This document shows, piece after piece, positions 1 through 9,145 of a stretch of 64,000 bases of DNA; position 1 is the first letter of the stretch; every line of letters begins with the position of its first letter. The notes below the pieces were generated by a model. It worked only from the letters and a program-made list of their open reading frames with translations. It was not told where the DNA came from and did no database searches. The stretch comes from Glycomyces amatae (GTDB lineage Bacteria > Actinomycetota > Actinomycetes > Mycobacteriales > Micromonosporaceae). The stretch covers positions 124,001 to 188,000 of the forward strand of contig NZ_JAJLQZ010000009.1 in assembly GCF_020991375.1 (NCBI RefSeq), given 5' to 3'. A program made the translations under genes and the position numbers.

Positions 1-74
1 GTCCCGCGGGCCGCGCCGGCCGCACCGCCGCGGCGCGCCCCGAGCCGGCCCGCCGCACGACGAAGGGAACGCAG

Positions 75-638
75 ATGGCAGCGACGCTCAGCGCCGAACT
101 GTTCGTGTCCGCCGACGGCTGGGCCCGGGGGGAGCGCTCGCCCGGGTACTTCGGCTACTTCGGCCCCGACCTGGAGCGCTGGCTCGAGGAGGGCTCGGCC
201 CGTCCCCGGCGCGTGCTGATGGGGCGCCGCACGTACGAGGCCCTGGACGCGCTGCCGCCCGAGCACCGCGACGAGGGCTACGAGCGGATGGCCCGGACGC
301 CGACCACCGTGTTCTCCACGACGCTCGCCGCCGTCGACTGGCCGGGGGCCTCCCTCGAGTCCGGCGACCTGATCGAGTCCGTCCGCGCCCTCAAGGAGCG
401 GAGCGACGTGCCCCTGTGCACCGTCGGCAGCCTGTCGGTGGTGCGGCAGCTGCTGGACGCGGGCCTGGTGGACCGGCTCCGGCTCATGGTCTTCCCGCTC
501 CTGGTCGGCCCCGGCGGCCGGGAGGCCATGCTCGAGGGGGTCGGGGAGGCCGACCTCGAGCTGGTCGGCCACCGCGTGCTCGACGGGCGCCTCCTCCTGG
601 TCGAGTACGCCCCGACCGGCCGCCCCGTCCCGCACTAG
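75..638 (+). CDS. Dihydrofolate-reductase-like protein (RibD C-terminal family)
   Basis: A 187-aa protein with the conserved LMGRRTYEAL segment at residues 48-57 and a C-terminal half (CTVGSLSVVRQLLDAGLVDRL, then VFPLLVGPGG) typical of the RibD C-terminal / DHFR-like fold. Members bind NADPH and reduce pterin or flavin-precursor substrates, but most actinobacterial paralogues, including this type, have no assigned substrate. The ATG is preceded by GAAGGGA. It stands alone, with no riboflavin or folate genes nearby, so the family call is firm and the exact reaction is unknown. Confidence 0.85.
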   Translation: MAATLSAELFVSADGWARGERSPGYFGYFGPDLERWLEEGSARPRRVLMGRRTYEALDALPPEHRDEGYERMARTPTTVFSTTLAAVDWPGASLESGDLIESVRALKERSDVPLCTVGSLSVVRQLLDAGLVDRLRLMVFPLLVGPGGREAMLEGVGEADLELVGHRVLDGRLLLVEYAPTGRPVPH

Positions 639-773
639 CCCCGCGGTTCTCCAAGGGGCGGCGGGGCTTCGGGCGCGGCGCGGGGCTGTGGGCCATCGCA
701 TGGGCGATTGCCAGGGAACTGCCGGAATGCGTTGGTACCGTGGCCGGACATCTCGCGAAGGAGTAGAACACCC

Positions 774-1130
774 ATGGCACGACGTACCATCGCCGCGCTC
801 GCTCTCGCCCTCGGTGCCGCGCTGACCCTCGGCGCCTGCGGTGAGGAGGACCTTCCCATCGACGCGCCTTCGGTGCCGGACTTCCAGGAGTCCCTGGAGG
901 AGCTCGCGCCGGACCTGCCGACCGACCTCGGGTCCGAGCTCCAGGAGCTCGCCCCCGACCTCTCCGCCGACGAGGTGCTCGACCACTCCAGGGACCTGTG
1001 CCAGTCGGCGGCCGACGGCGCCGACGAGGAGCAGCTCGCCCGCGACGCCGCCGAGCTGTTCGGCGTCGAGGAGGCCGACGGCCCCTCGCTCGTCGAGACG
1101 ATCAAGCCGTACTGCGACGTCATCGGCTGA
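774..1130 (+). CDS. Small secreted lipoprotein, unknown function
   Basis: A 118-aa product. The N terminus is a type II signal peptide: positive MARR, a hydrophobic stretch, and a lipobox LGAC with the lipidated Cys at residue 22. The mature part is acidic (many Asp/Glu, two LAPDL repeats) with two further cysteines. I chose the ATG at 774 over an upstream in-frame ATG at 708 because GAAGGAG lies about 10 bases before it and because this start puts the signal peptide first. No domain is recognised. It is probably tethered to the outer face of the membrane. Confidence 0.75.
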   Translation: MARRTIAALALALGAALTLGACGEEDLPIDAPSVPDFQESLEELAPDLPTDLGSELQELAPDLSADEVLDHSRDLCQSAADGADEEQLARDAAELFGVEEADGPSLVETIKPYCDVIG

Positions 1131-1141
1131 CCTCCGACCTG

Positions 1142-1184
1142 CGGCGACGGGCCGGGCGACCACTGGTCGCCCGGCCCGTCGCCG
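1142..1184. terminator. Perfect 20-bp hairpin terminator
   Basis: Inverted repeat 1142-1161 / 1165-1184, a perfect 20-bp GC-rich stem with a 3-base loop, beginning 12 bases after the lipoprotein stop. No U-tract follows, as is common in actinomycetes. It separates this gene from the copper operon. Confidence 0.85.
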
Positions 1185-1224
1185 TGTGACGCGTCACCGG
1201 AGCGCGGTTCCGGCGCCCTCGCGG

Positions 1225-1285
1225 TTGACATTGATACCCCCTAGGGGTATAAATCTGGGGTATGGAGATACCCTCAGGGGGTATC
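1225..1285 (+). promoter_or_regulatory. Copper operon promoter with CsoR-type operators
   Basis: A consensus promoter: -35 TTGACA at 1225-1230 and -10 TATAAA at 1248-1253, spaced 17. The spacer is filled by the palindrome ATACCCC-CTA-GGGGTAT (1234-1250), the form recognised by CsoR copper repressors. Two overlapping palindromes follow: GGGTAT/ATACCC (1258-1273) and GATACCC/GGGTATC (1267-1285). A repressor here would block RNA polymerase directly. No csoR gene is in the window, so the regulator must be elsewhere. Confidence 0.8.
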
Positions 1286-1305
1286 ATGGAGATGAAGGAG
1301 CCGTC

Positions 1306-1533
1306 ATGAGCACCGCCGCCGAGCACACCGCCGAGTACGCGGTCACGGGCATGAGCTGCGGCCACTGCGAGGCCGCGATCCGCGAAGAGGTCGGCGCGAT
1401 CGCGCCCGTCAAGCGCATCGAGGTCAGCGCCGCCACCGGCCGGCTCGCCGTCACCGCCGACGCCCCGGTCGACGACGCCGCCGTGCTGGCCGCGGTCGAG
1501 GAGGCCGGCTACGAGGCGGTGCGGACCCGATGA
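1306..1533 (+). CDS. copZ: Copper chaperone, heavy-metal-associated domain
   Basis: A 75-aa single HMA domain with the metal-binding motif GMSCGHC (Cys18 and Cys21) and the usual beta-alpha-beta-beta-alpha-beta length. It carries Cu(I) in the cytoplasm and passes it to the ATPase encoded downstream. The ATG at 1306 is chosen because the domain starts directly after it and AAGGAG precedes it; the frame stays open upstream through the operator. Its stop overlaps the next start (ATGA at 1530-1533), so the two are translationally coupled. Confidence 0.9.
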   Translation: MSTAAEHTAEYAVTGMSCGHCEAAIREEVGAIAPVKRIEVSAATGRLAVTADAPVDDAAVLAAVEEAGYEAVRTR

Positions 1534-2504
1534 ACACCCCGGCCCGACTCGGCCTCTACGCCGCCGGACTCGCCGCGCTCTTCGCGGGCGCCTACCTCGT
1601 TGCCGGCGCCGTCGTCCCCGCCTCCACCGTCGAGGCCCGGCAGGACGAGGCCGCCCCCGAACACGACATGGACATGGAGACCGGCATGGAGGACCACGGC
1701 GGCCACGAGGCCGAACCCGTCCGCGGACTCGCGATCGAGCAGGACGGCTACCTCCTGAGCGAGATCAGCGCGCCCGCGACCGCCGGGACCGAAGGCGTGC
1801 TCGCCTTCGGCGTCACCGCCCCCGACGGCACGGTCCTGGACCGGTACGCCGAGTCCCACGAGAAGGACCTCCACCTCGTCGTCGTCCGCGCCGACGGCAC
1901 CGGTTTCCGGCACGTCCACCCCGAGTTCGACGGCGAGACCTGGTCGCTGCCCTGGTCCTGGGAACAGCCGGGCACCTACCGCGTCTTCGCCGACTTCGTC
2001 CCCGGGGACGCGGAGGAGACGCTCGACGTGACCCTCTCCCGCACCGTCGAAGTCGCCGGGGACTACGCCCCCCGCGCGGAGCCGCCGGTCACCCGCACCG
2101 CGAGCGTCGACGGCTTCGACGTGACCCTCACCGGGGACCTCGCGGCGGGCGCCGCCGCCGAACTCACCGTCGAGGTCGCCCGTGACGGCGAACCCGTCAC
2201 CGCCCTGGAGCCCTACCTCGGCGCCTGGGGCCACCTCGTCGCCCTCCGCGAAGGCGACCTCGGCTACCTGCACGTCCACCCCGAAGGCGACGACCCCGAG
2301 CCCGGCGCCACCGCCGGGCCCGCGATCACCTTCGCGACCACGGCGCCCACCGAGGGCCGGTACCTGCTCTACCTCGACTTCCAAGTCGACGGGCGGGTCC
2401 ACACCGCGCCGTTCGTCCTCGACACCGGCGGCGCCGAACCGGCGGCGACCGAGTCCGCGACCCCGCACGGCCACGACGGCACCGAGTCCCCGCACGGCGA
2501 CTGA
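1530..2504 (+). CDS. Membrane-anchored His/Met-rich protein of the copper operon
   Basis: A 324-aa protein with an N-terminal hydrophobic segment (about residues 7-30), then a His/Met/Asp/Glu-rich stretch at residues 44-60 suited to metal binding. An extracytoplasmic body holds two beta-rich repeats, each with a HVHPE motif (one near residue 130, one near 253). The C terminus is again His-rich. This type is common between copZ and copA in actinobacteria and is usually left unnamed. Position and metal-ligand content suggest a periplasm-side copper buffer or donor, but the biochemical role is inferred. Confidence 0.75.
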   Translation: MNTPARLGLYAAGLAALFAGAYLVAGAVVPASTVEARQDEAAPEHDMDMETGMEDHGGHEAEPVRGLAIEQDGYLLSEISAPATAGTEGVLAFGVTAPDGTVLDRYAESHEKDLHLVVVRADGTGFRHVHPEFDGETWSLPWSWEQPGTYRVFADFVPGDAEETLDVTLSRTVEVAGDYAPRAEPPVTRTASVDGFDVTLTGDLAAGAAAELTVEVARDGEPVTALEPYLGAWGHLVALREGDLGYLHVHPEGDDPEPGATAGPAITFATTAPTEGRYLLYLDFQVDGRVHTAPFVLDTGGAEPAATESATPHGHDGTESPHGD

Positions 2505-2533
2505 ACGACACGAGCAGAAGGAGAGGAAGCACC

Positions 2534-4789
2534 ATGGCATCGGCCCCCGCCGGCGCGAACCGCATCGAACTCGAGATCGGCGGCATGACCTGCGCCTCCT
2601 GCGCCATGCGCATCGAGAAGAAGCTCAACAGGCTCGAGGGCGTCACCGCCAGCGTCAACTACGCCACCGAGAAGGCCCAGGTCGAGGCCCCCGCCGGCAC
2701 CGACCCGGCCGAGCTCATCGCCGTCGTGGAGAAGACCGGCTACACCGCCGCCCTCCCCGCGCCGCCCGAACCCGAAGCGGCCGAAGCGGACCGGCCCGAC
2801 CCCGAGCTGACCGGGCTGCGCCACCGCCTCGTTGCGGCCGTCGTCCTGTCCGTGCCGGTCATCGCCATGTCGATGGTCCCGGCCCTCCAGTTCGACTACT
2901 GGCAGTGGGCGTCCCTGGCGCTGGCCTGGCCCGTCATCGCGTGGTCGGCCTGGCCGTTCCACAAGGCCGCGTGGACCAACCTGCGCCACGGCGCGGCCAC
3001 GATGGACACCCTGGTGTCGGTCGGCGTGCTCGCGGCGTTCGCGTGGTCGCTGTACGCGCTGTTCTTCGGCACCGCCGGGACGCCCGGCATGACCCACCCG
3101 TTCGCGCTCACCGTCGAGCCCTCCGACGGCGCCGGGAACCTCTACCTCGAGGTCGCCGCGGGCGTGACCATGTTCGTCCTCGCCGGACGCTACTTCGAGA
3201 AGCGCTCGAAGCGGCGGGCCGGCGCGGCCCTGCGGGCCCTGCTCGAGATGGGCGCCAAGGACGTCGCCGTCCTCCGCGGCGGCGCCGAGACCCGCGTGCC
3301 CATCGGCGACCTCGCGACGGGGGACGAGTTCGTCGTCCGCCCGGGGGAGAAGATCGCCGCCGACGGCGTGATCGTCTCCGGCACCTCCGCGGTCGACGCC
3401 TCGATGCTCACCGGCGAGTCGGTGCCCGTCGAGGTCGGCGAGGGCGACCCGGTCACCGGGGCGACGGTGAACGCGGGCGGCCGACTGGTCGTGCGCGCCA
3501 CCGCGGTCGGGTCCGACACGCAGCTGGCGCAGATGGCGCGCCTGGTCGAGCGGGCGCAGTCCGGGAAGGCCGAGGTCCAGCGCCTGGCCGACCGCGTCTC
3601 GGGGATCTTCGTGCCCGTCGTGATCGCGATCGCGGTCGCCACCCTCGGGGCCTGGCTCGGCGCCGGGTTCGGCGCCACGGCCGCCTTCACCGCGGCCGTC
3701 GCGGTCCTCATCATCGCCTGCCCGTGCGCCCTCGGGCTCGCCACGCCGACCGCGCTGCTGGTCGGCACCGGCCGCGGCGCGCAGATGGGCGTCCTCATCA
3801 AGGGCCCCGAGGTCCTGGAGTCCACCCGCCGGGTCGACACGATCGTGCTCGACAAGACCGGCACCGTCACCACCGGCAGGATGGCCCTCACCGGCGCCGT
3901 CGCCGCCGACGGGGTCGACCGCGGCGAGCTCCTGCGGCTCGCCGGGGCCCTCGAGCACGCCTCGGAGCACCCGGTGGCGCAGGCGGTCGCCGCGGGCGCG
4001 GCCGATGAGGCCGGCCCGCTCCCCGCGGTCGAGGACTTCCAGAACGTCGAGGGCAAGGGCGTCCAGGGCGTCGTCGAGGGCCGCTACGTGGTCGTGGGCC
4101 GCGAGAGCCTCCTCGCCGACTGGAAGCTGGAACTGGGACCCGAACTGGCCGAGGCGAAGGCGGCCGCCGAGGCCGAGGGGAGGACCGCCGTCGCGGCCGC
4201 CTGGGACGGCGAGGCCCGCGGGGTCCTGGTCGTGGCCGACGCGGTCAAGCCGACCAGCGCCGAGGCCGTCGCGCAGTTCAAGGCCCTCGGCCTGACCCCG
4301 GTGCTGCTCACCGGCGACAACCGGACCGTGGCCGCGCGGATCGCCGCCGAGGTCGGCATCGACGAGGTGATCGCCGAGGTCCTGCCCGAGGACAAGGTCG
4401 CGGCGGTCGCCCGGCTCCAGGCCGAGGGCAAGGTGGTCGCGATGGTCGGCGACGGCGTCAACGACGCGGCCGCGCTCGCCACCGCCGACCTGGGGCTGGC
4501 GATGGGCACCGGCACCGACGCGGCGATCGAGGCCGCCGACCTGACGCTGGTGCGCGGCGACCTGCGCGGCGCGGCCGACGCGATCCGGCTCTCGCGCCGG
4601 ACCCTCGGCACCATCAAGGGGAACCTGTTCTGGGCCTTCGCCTACAACGTCGCCGCGATCCCGCTGGCGGCCCTGGGCCTGCTCAACCCGATGCTCGCCG
4701 GCGCGGCCATGGCCTTCTCCAGCGTCTTCGTGGTCGGCAACTCCCTGCGCCTGCGCACCTTCAAGAGCCGCGCGACCGAGCCGGCCTGA
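2534..4789 (+). CDS. copA: Cu(I)-exporting P1B-type ATPase
   Basis: A 751-aa metal pump with every expected motif: one N-terminal HMA domain (GMTCASC, Cys20/Cys23), TGES in the actuator domain, the CPC metal site at residues 396-398, the phosphorylated Asp440 in DKTGT, the SEHP nucleotide-binding motif, and GDGVND near 639-644. It uses ATP to expel Cu(I). The ATG has a good AAGGAGAGG site. It is the third gene of the copZ operon, 29 bases after the preceding stop, and is presumably controlled by the CsoR-type operator at 1225-1285. Confidence 0.95.
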   Translation: MASAPAGANRIELEIGGMTCASCAMRIEKKLNRLEGVTASVNYATEKAQVEAPAGTDPAELIAVVEKTGYTAALPAPPEPEAAEADRPDPELTGLRHRLVAAVVLSVPVIAMSMVPALQFDYWQWASLALAWPVIAWSAWPFHKAAWTNLRHGAATMDTLVSVGVLAAFAWSLYALFFGTAGTPGMTHPFALTVEPSDGAGNLYLEVAAGVTMFVLAGRYFEKRSKRRAGAALRALLEMGAKDVAVLRGGAETRVPIGDLATGDEFVVRPGEKIAADGVIVSGTSAVDASMLTGESVPVEVGEGDPVTGATVNAGGRLVVRATAVGSDTQLAQMARLVERAQSGKAEVQRLADRVSGIFVPVVIAIAVATLGAWLGAGFGATAAFTAAVAVLIIACPCALGLATPTALLVGTGRGAQMGVLIKGPEVLESTRRVDTIVLDKTGTVTTGRMALTGAVAADGVDRGELLRLAGALEHASEHPVAQAVAAGAADEAGPLPAVEDFQNVEGKGVQGVVEGRYVVVGRESLLADWKLELGPELAEAKAAAEAEGRTAVAAAWDGEARGVLVVADAVKPTSAEAVAQFKALGLTPVLLTGDNRTVAARIAAEVGIDEVIAEVLPEDKVAAVARLQAEGKVVAMVGDGVNDAAALATADLGLAMGTGTDAAIEAADLTLVRGDLRGAADAIRLSRRTLGTIKGNLFWAFAYNVAAIPLAALGLLNPMLAGAAMAFSSVFVVGNSLRLRTFKSRATEPA

Positions 4790-4795
4790 GCCGGT

Positions 4796-4828
4796 GGCGT
4801 CCCGCTCCCGACTGGGAGGCGGGACGCC
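4796..4828. terminator. Hairpin terminator after copA
   Basis: Inverted repeat 4796-4809 / 4814-4828: a 14-bp stem with one bulged base and a GACT loop, starting 7 bases after the copA stop. Confidence 0.75.
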
Positions 4829-4853
4829 GCCGCGCCCGTTCGCGAACCCGCGT

Positions 4854-4934
4854 CTACGACCGCGCGAGGAACCGCTGGAGCGCCGCGGCGACGAGGTCGG
4901 GCCGGATGCCGACCCGCTGGTTCGGCGACAGGGC
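4854..4934 (-). other. 26-codon coding-like tail in frame after the kinase stop
   Basis: Directly after the TAG of the PfkB kinase (4935-4937), the same frame continues for 26 codons to a second TAG at 4854-4856. All 26 sense codons end in G or C, and the peptide (…SPNQRVGIRPDLVAAALQRF…) looks like a folded C terminus. It could be a read-through extension, the remnant of a deleted downstream gene, or an ancestral C terminus cut off by a nonsense change. I do not recognise the family. Confidence 0.4.
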
Positions 4935-5867
4935 CTAGGAGCCCTCCAGGAGCCGGTCGGTCTCGTCGCGTTCGGGCGCCGTCGCCGGGCCCCTCCTGGT
5001 CACCGCGATCGCCGCCGCGGCGTTGGCGCGCCGCACCGCCGCGTCCAGGCCCTCGCCGCGCGTCAGCGCCGCCGCGAACACGCCCACGTGCGCGTCGCCC
5101 GCGCCCGTGGTGTCGACCGCCGTCACCGCGAAGCCCGGCACGAGCCGCACCCCCTGCCCGTCGGCGACCCAGGCGCCGTGCCCGCCGTCGCGGACGACGG
5201 CGACCCCGCCGGGACGCAGCCGCCCCCGCAGCGCCTCCGCCCGCTCGCCCAGGTACGCCTTCGCGAGGCCGGGGGTCAGCAGCCGCGCCTCCCTCGCGTT
5301 GGCGCTGAGCACGTCCGTGCGCGCCAGCACCGCCTCCAGGACCGGCGCGGGCAGCTCGCCCGCCAGCGGCGAGGGGTCCAGTACCACCGCGGCCGCCTCC
5401 GGCAGGCCCGGCAGCCACCGCGCCAGCGCCGCCCCGTTGACCGGGTAGGCGAGCCCGTAGCCCGAGACCACCACGACGTCCGCCGGGTCGACCCGCACCC
5501 GCACCAGGTCCTCGAACCCGAGCCGGCCCTCGGCGCCCACGTGCGTGATGAACGTGCGCTCGGCGCTCGCGTCGACCAGGGCCACGCTGTAGCCGCTGTC
5601 GACGTCGACCAGGCCCGGCTGCGCGACGTCGAAGCCGCCCTCGGCCAGCGCCCCGCGCACGATCGAACCGAAGAACCCGGTCCCGTACTGGCCCGCGTAG
5701 CAGACCGACGCGCCGTCGCGCACCGCCGCGGCCATGACGTTGTAACCGCCGCCCGCGGTGATCTCGGAGGCCGAGGCGACGGTGTCGCCGCCCGGCTCGG
5801 GGACCGCGTCGATCACCAGCCCGATGTCGACGATCACGTTCCCGGTGTAGACGATGCGTCCGCTCAT
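4935..5867 (-). CDS. PfkB-family carbohydrate/nucleoside kinase
   Basis: A 310-aa ribokinase-type kinase. The N-terminal glycine-rich segment (ITAGGGYNVMAAAVRDG) and the C-terminal PfkB signature DTTGAGDAHVGVF, with its catalytic Asp, are intact, and the length is normal. It phosphorylates a sugar or nucleoside hydroxyl with ATP. The start overlaps the permease stop (ATGA at 5864-5867). The operon partners (NCS1 permease, ADP-ribosylglycohydrolase, GntR) suggest nucleoside or pseudouridine-like substrates; the exact one is not shown by the sequence. Confidence 0.88.
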   Translation of the reverse strand: MSGRIVYTGNVIVDIGLVIDAVPEPGGDTVASASEITAGGGYNVMAAAVRDGASVCYAGQYGTGFFGSIVRGALAEGGFDVAQPGLVDVDSGYSVALVDASAERTFITHVGAEGRLGFEDLVRVRVDPADVVVVSGYGLAYPVNGAALARWLPGLPEAAAVVLDPSPLAGELPAPVLEAVLARTDVLSANAREARLLTPGLAKAYLGERAEALRGRLRPGGVAVVRDGGHGAWVADGQGVRLVPGFAVTAVDTTGAGDAHVGVFAAALTRGEGLDAAVRRANAAAAIAVTRRGPATAPERDETDRLLEGS

Positions 5868-7267
5868 GCGACGGTCTCCTTCCGGCCCGTCCGGGCCCCG
5901 CCCAGGACGGAGTACAGCACGGCGGCGGCGATGAAGGTCGCGATCCACGCCGTCCCGTCCTGCCCGAGGCCGCGCATGGCGTAGCCCAGGACGATCGCGG
6001 CCAGCCAGCTGCCGGTCGCCCGCCACTCGACGCCCCCGCGGTACCAGTAGCCGCTGGTGCGCCGCACGTCCATGAGCGCCGCCGGGTCGTACGTCCGCCG
6101 CTTGGCCATGTCCACCAGGAACACCCCGAGCCACGCCGTGATCGGGATCGCCAGCAGCGAGATGAACGCGATGAACGGCCCGTAGAAGTCGCCCGCGATG
6201 AGCATGAAGTAGATCGCGCCCGCGAAGGTCACCACCACGTCCAGCGTCACCGCGTAGACGCGCTTGACCCGGACGCCCAGCGTCAGCGTGGTCAGGCCCG
6301 CCGAGTACACCGACAGGTGGTTGGACAGGAGCAGCCCGCCGAACGCGGCGATCAGGTAGGGGACCGCCATCCCGGCCGGGAGCATCGCGCGGATCGCCGC
6401 GACCGGGTCGGGCGCCTCCGCGAGCTCGGGGCTGCCCGCGGTCAGGAGCGAGCCGAGCGCGATGAGCAGCAGTAGCGGGACGCCCGCGCCGGCCGCACTG
6501 GAGGCGACCAGGTGCGCGGCCTTCGCCGAGGTCTTCTGGTAGCGGGCCATGTCGGCGCCCGCGTTGGCCCAGCCGATGCCGGTGCCCGCCGCGATGGTGC
6601 CGACGCCCAGCAGCACCGCGCTCCAGGAGCCCGCCGGGGTCGCGGTCACCGCGTCCCAGTCGACGGTCGCGATCAGGAACGCGGCCACCACCAGGTTGAG
6701 CGCGCCGAAGATCCAGGTGGCCCACCGCTGGATGACGAGGATCGCGGCGTGGCCGAGCCCGGAGACCAGCAGCGTGCACACGACGAACACGCCGATCGCC
6801 ACCAGCGTCAGCACCGGCGAGTCCTTCGCCGCGATCTCCTCGCCCGCGGCGATCGAGAACAGCGAGAGCAGCACGAACGCGGCCGTGGTGGTGTTCACCG
6901 TCTCCCAGCCGAGCCGCGACAGCAGCGAGACCACCGTGGGACCCGCGTTGCCGCGCACGCCGAAGACCGCGCGCGAGAGCGTCATGCTCGGGGCCCCGCC
7001 GCGGCGGCCGGCGACCGAGACGACGCCGACGAGCGCGAAGGACCCGAACGCGCCGAGGAAGGCGACGAGGACCGCCTGCCAGATGTTGAGGCCCAGGGCG
7101 ACCAGGGTCGCGCCCAGCGGCAGCCCCAGGACGGAGATGTTGGCGGCGAACCAGACCCAGAACAGCTGGAACGGGTTGCCGTTGCGCTCGTCCGCGGGCA
7201 CCGGTTCGATGCCGCGCTGCTCGACCGCGGTGAGGGTGCCGCCGGGGACGGCATCAGTGGTGGTCAT
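5864..7267 (-). CDS. NCS1-family nucleobase/cytosine-type permease
   Basis: A 467-aa integral membrane protein with about 12 hydrophobic segments and the NCS1 N-terminal signature GNPFQLFWVWFAANISV followed by LGLPLGATLV. NCS1 carriers import cytosine, purines, allantoin, hydantoin or thiamine with H+ or Na+. The ATG is preceded by GGAG at good spacing. It sits between the ADP-ribosylglycohydrolase and the PfkB kinase in one operon, which supports uptake of a nucleobase-like compound that is then processed inside the cell. Confidence 0.88.
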   Translation of the reverse strand: MTTTDAVPGGTLTAVEQRGIEPVPADERNGNPFQLFWVWFAANISVLGLPLGATLVALGLNIWQAVLVAFLGAFGSFALVGVVSVAGRRGGAPSMTLSRAVFGVRGNAGPTVVSLLSRLGWETVNTTTAAFVLLSLFSIAAGEEIAAKDSPVLTLVAIGVFVVCTLLVSGLGHAAILVIQRWATWIFGALNLVVAAFLIATVDWDAVTATPAGSWSAVLLGVGTIAAGTGIGWANAGADMARYQKTSAKAAHLVASSAAGAGVPLLLLIALGSLLTAGSPELAEAPDPVAAIRAMLPAGMAVPYLIAAFGGLLLSNHLSVYSAGLTTLTLGVRVKRVYAVTLDVVVTFAGAIYFMLIAGDFYGPFIAFISLLAIPITAWLGVFLVDMAKRRTYDPAALMDVRRTSGYWYRGGVEWRATGSWLAAIVLGYAMRGLGQDGTAWIATFIAAAVLYSVLGGARTGRKETVA

Positions 7268-7317
7268 GGTCCGACTCCAGTCTTCTTTGAGTGGAAAGGC
7301 AAGGGGGACGAAAGGTT

Positions 7318-8316
7318 TCAGGTTCGCTTCGCCCGTATGGCGAGCAGTCCGGCGCACAGCGGCTCCAGGTCGAGGCCGTTGCGCTCCTGGACCTCCGCGA
7401 CCGCGCCCGCGGGCCAGGCGGCGGTCCCGTGCACCGCGCCGAGCACGGCGCCGGCCATCGCGGCGACGGTGTCGGTGTCGCCGCCCAGGCCCGCGGCGGT
7501 CCGGACGGTCGCCCACGGGTCGGTGCTCACCGCGGCGAGCGCGAGCGCGGCCACGACCGACTCCTGGGCCGCGACCGAGGTCCCGACCAGGTCGGTCACG
7601 AGCCGGGAGTGGTCGGCCGGGTCGCTCTCGCGCAGCAGCGTGCGGGCCCAGCGGACGCGGGGCCCGATGCGCCCGCCCGCGACCCAGTGCGCGCGGCGCT
7701 CGGCCAGGTCGGCGTACTCGGCCGCCGCGGTGACGGCCTCCTCGGCCCCGGCACCGTCGATCCCGGCGCTGACGGCCGCGCCGACGGCCGCCGCCGCGGC
7801 CAGGCCGATGCTCGAGTTGTGCGTGATCCGGGCCGAGTCCTGGACGGCGTCCAGGAACGGCACCCGCGGGTGCACGGGCGCGCTGATCGCGACCGGCGCG
7901 ATCCGCATCGCGGCCCCGTTGGTGCTGCCGCCCCGCCCGGTGACCTCGGGGTCCTCGCCGTCTTGGAGGCGCTGGAGCGCCGCCTTGGTCGAGGGCCCGA
8001 GCAGGTCGAGGGAGTCCTTGGCGATCATGGCCCGCTCCCACGCCAGGAGGCGGTGGGCGAACTCGTCCGCCGGCAGCGCCCCGTCGTGCTCGATGAGCAG
8101 CTCGGCGAGGAGCACGGCCTGCTCGGTGTCGTCGGTGACGCGCCCGGCGGGCATCCCGGCCGCGATCCGCTGCCGGGGCCCGGCGGGCAGGAACCCGCCG
8201 ATGTCGCCGTAGTCCTCGGCGATCTCCTGGCGGGACATGGACTGGGTCGGCATCCCCAGGGCGTCGCCGAGCGCGAGCCCGGCGAACGCCCCCAGTGCCT
8301 TGTCTGCGGTGCTCAT
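7318..8316 (-). CDS. ADP-ribosylglycohydrolase family protein
   Basis: A 332-aa protein of the DraG/ARH fold. Both dinuclear-magnesium motifs are visible: VTDDTEQA in the N-terminal part and GGDTDTVAAMAGAVLGA in the C-terminal part. Enzymes of this family cleave N- or O-glycosidic bonds of ADP-ribose or related ribosides. The start overlaps the GntR stop (ATGA at 8313-8316). In this operon it may release ribose or a base from an imported riboside rather than act on proteins; that is inference from context. Confidence 0.87.
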   Translation of the reverse strand: MSTADKALGAFAGLALGDALGMPTQSMSRQEIAEDYGDIGGFLPAGPRQRIAAGMPAGRVTDDTEQAVLLAELLIEHDGALPADEFAHRLLAWERAMIAKDSLDLLGPSTKAALQRLQDGEDPEVTGRGGSTNGAAMRIAPVAISAPVHPRVPFLDAVQDSARITHNSSIGLAAAAAVGAAVSAGIDGAGAEEAVTAAAEYADLAERRAHWVAGGRIGPRVRWARTLLRESDPADHSRLVTDLVGTSVAAQESVVAALALAAVSTDPWATVRTAAGLGGDTDTVAAMAGAVLGAVHGTAAWPAGAVAEVQERNGLDLEPLCAGLLAIRAKRT

Positions 8317-9047
8317 GAGCCCTCCCCGAAGCTGATGTGGACGCGGAAATGCTCGGGGTCGAGCCAGCTGACGACCTTCTCGACGAAGGCGCCCCCGGCG
8401 TCGCGCACGACGCGGGTGCTGTGCAGGAACGGCGTGCCGACCGCGCGCTGGAGGTGCGCGGCGTCCTCCAGGTCGAGCCCGGCGACGCTGACCCACTGCT
8501 CGCCCGAGGCCGGGTGCAGGCCCGCCTCGTGCAGCGTGGCGGTCAGCGAGCCCTCGACCAGGCCCTGCTCGGGCACGGCGGCGAGGGCGCCGACGGCGGG
8601 GACGCGGCTGCGCTCCAGCGAGATCGGCGTCCCGTCGGGCAGGGCGCGCACCCGGTCGAGCGCGAGGAAGCGGGAGGCGGCGGCGTCGGCGCTCACGGCG
8701 AGGTCGGGGTCGTCGACGAGTTCGGCGCGCAGCACCGTGGTCCGGAGTTCGGCGCCGCCGCGGGCGAGGGCGCGGCCCCAGCCGAGGCGCTGGTCGATCG
8801 CCCTGCCGCCGAAGCTCACGAAGGAGCCGACGCCGGTGCGGGTGTTGATCAGGGACTCCTCGGCGAGCTGGGCGAGGACCTTGCGGATGGTGCCGCGGCT
8901 GACGTCGTAGCGCTGGGCGAGGTCCTGCTCGCCGGGCAGGAGTTCGCCGTCCCGGTAGCGCCCGGCGAGGATGGCCGAGCGCAGGGACTCGGCGACGACG
9001 GTGCTCTTCTTGGGCGGCCGCGCCGCCGCCCCGCTATAAGAAGCCAT
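8313..9047 (-). CDS. GntR/HutC-family transcriptional regulator
   Basis: A 244-aa protein with an N-terminal winged helix (LAQRYDVSRGTIRKVLAQLAEESLI) and a C-terminal UTRA effector domain (…TPISLERSRVP… through FVEKVVSWLDPEHFRV). It probably controls the downstream salvage operon and itself. I chose the ATG at 9047 because the longer frame would place the TGTAC repeats inside the coding region. With this start there is no Shine-Dalgarno site, so the mRNA may be leaderless. Confidence 0.88.
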   Translation of the reverse strand: MASYSGAAARPPKKSTVVAESLRSAILAGRYRDGELLPGEQDLAQRYDVSRGTIRKVLAQLAEESLINTRTGVGSFVSFGGRAIDQRLGWGRALARGGAELRTTVLRAELVDDPDLAVSADAAASRFLALDRVRALPDGTPISLERSRVPAVGALAAVPEQGLVEGSLTATLHEAGLHPASGEQWVSVAGLDLEDAAHLQRAVGTPFLHSTRVVRDAGGAFVEKVVSWLDPEHFRVHISFGEGS

Positions 9048-9050
9048 ATC

Positions 9051-9077
9051 TGTACTGTACCTGTACACAACCTGTAC
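9051..9077 (-). promoter_or_regulatory. TGTAC repeat array, probable GntR operator
   Basis: TGTAC occurs at 9051, 9056, 9062 and 9073. The copies at 9051, 9062 and 9073 are exactly 11 bases apart, so they lie on one face of the helix. The array ends 3 bases before the GntR start codon, which fits autoregulation and a leaderless transcript. Confidence 0.6.
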
Positions 9078-9145
9078 AACAAATGAGCACCCGGAGCTCT
9101 TCACCCCCGATCGCCGCCAAGACGACGAATACGCAGCTCAACCGC

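Noticed and set aside
2369-3970. Minus-strand open frame of 533 codons opposite copA
   Set aside because: Shadow of copA in composition and position.
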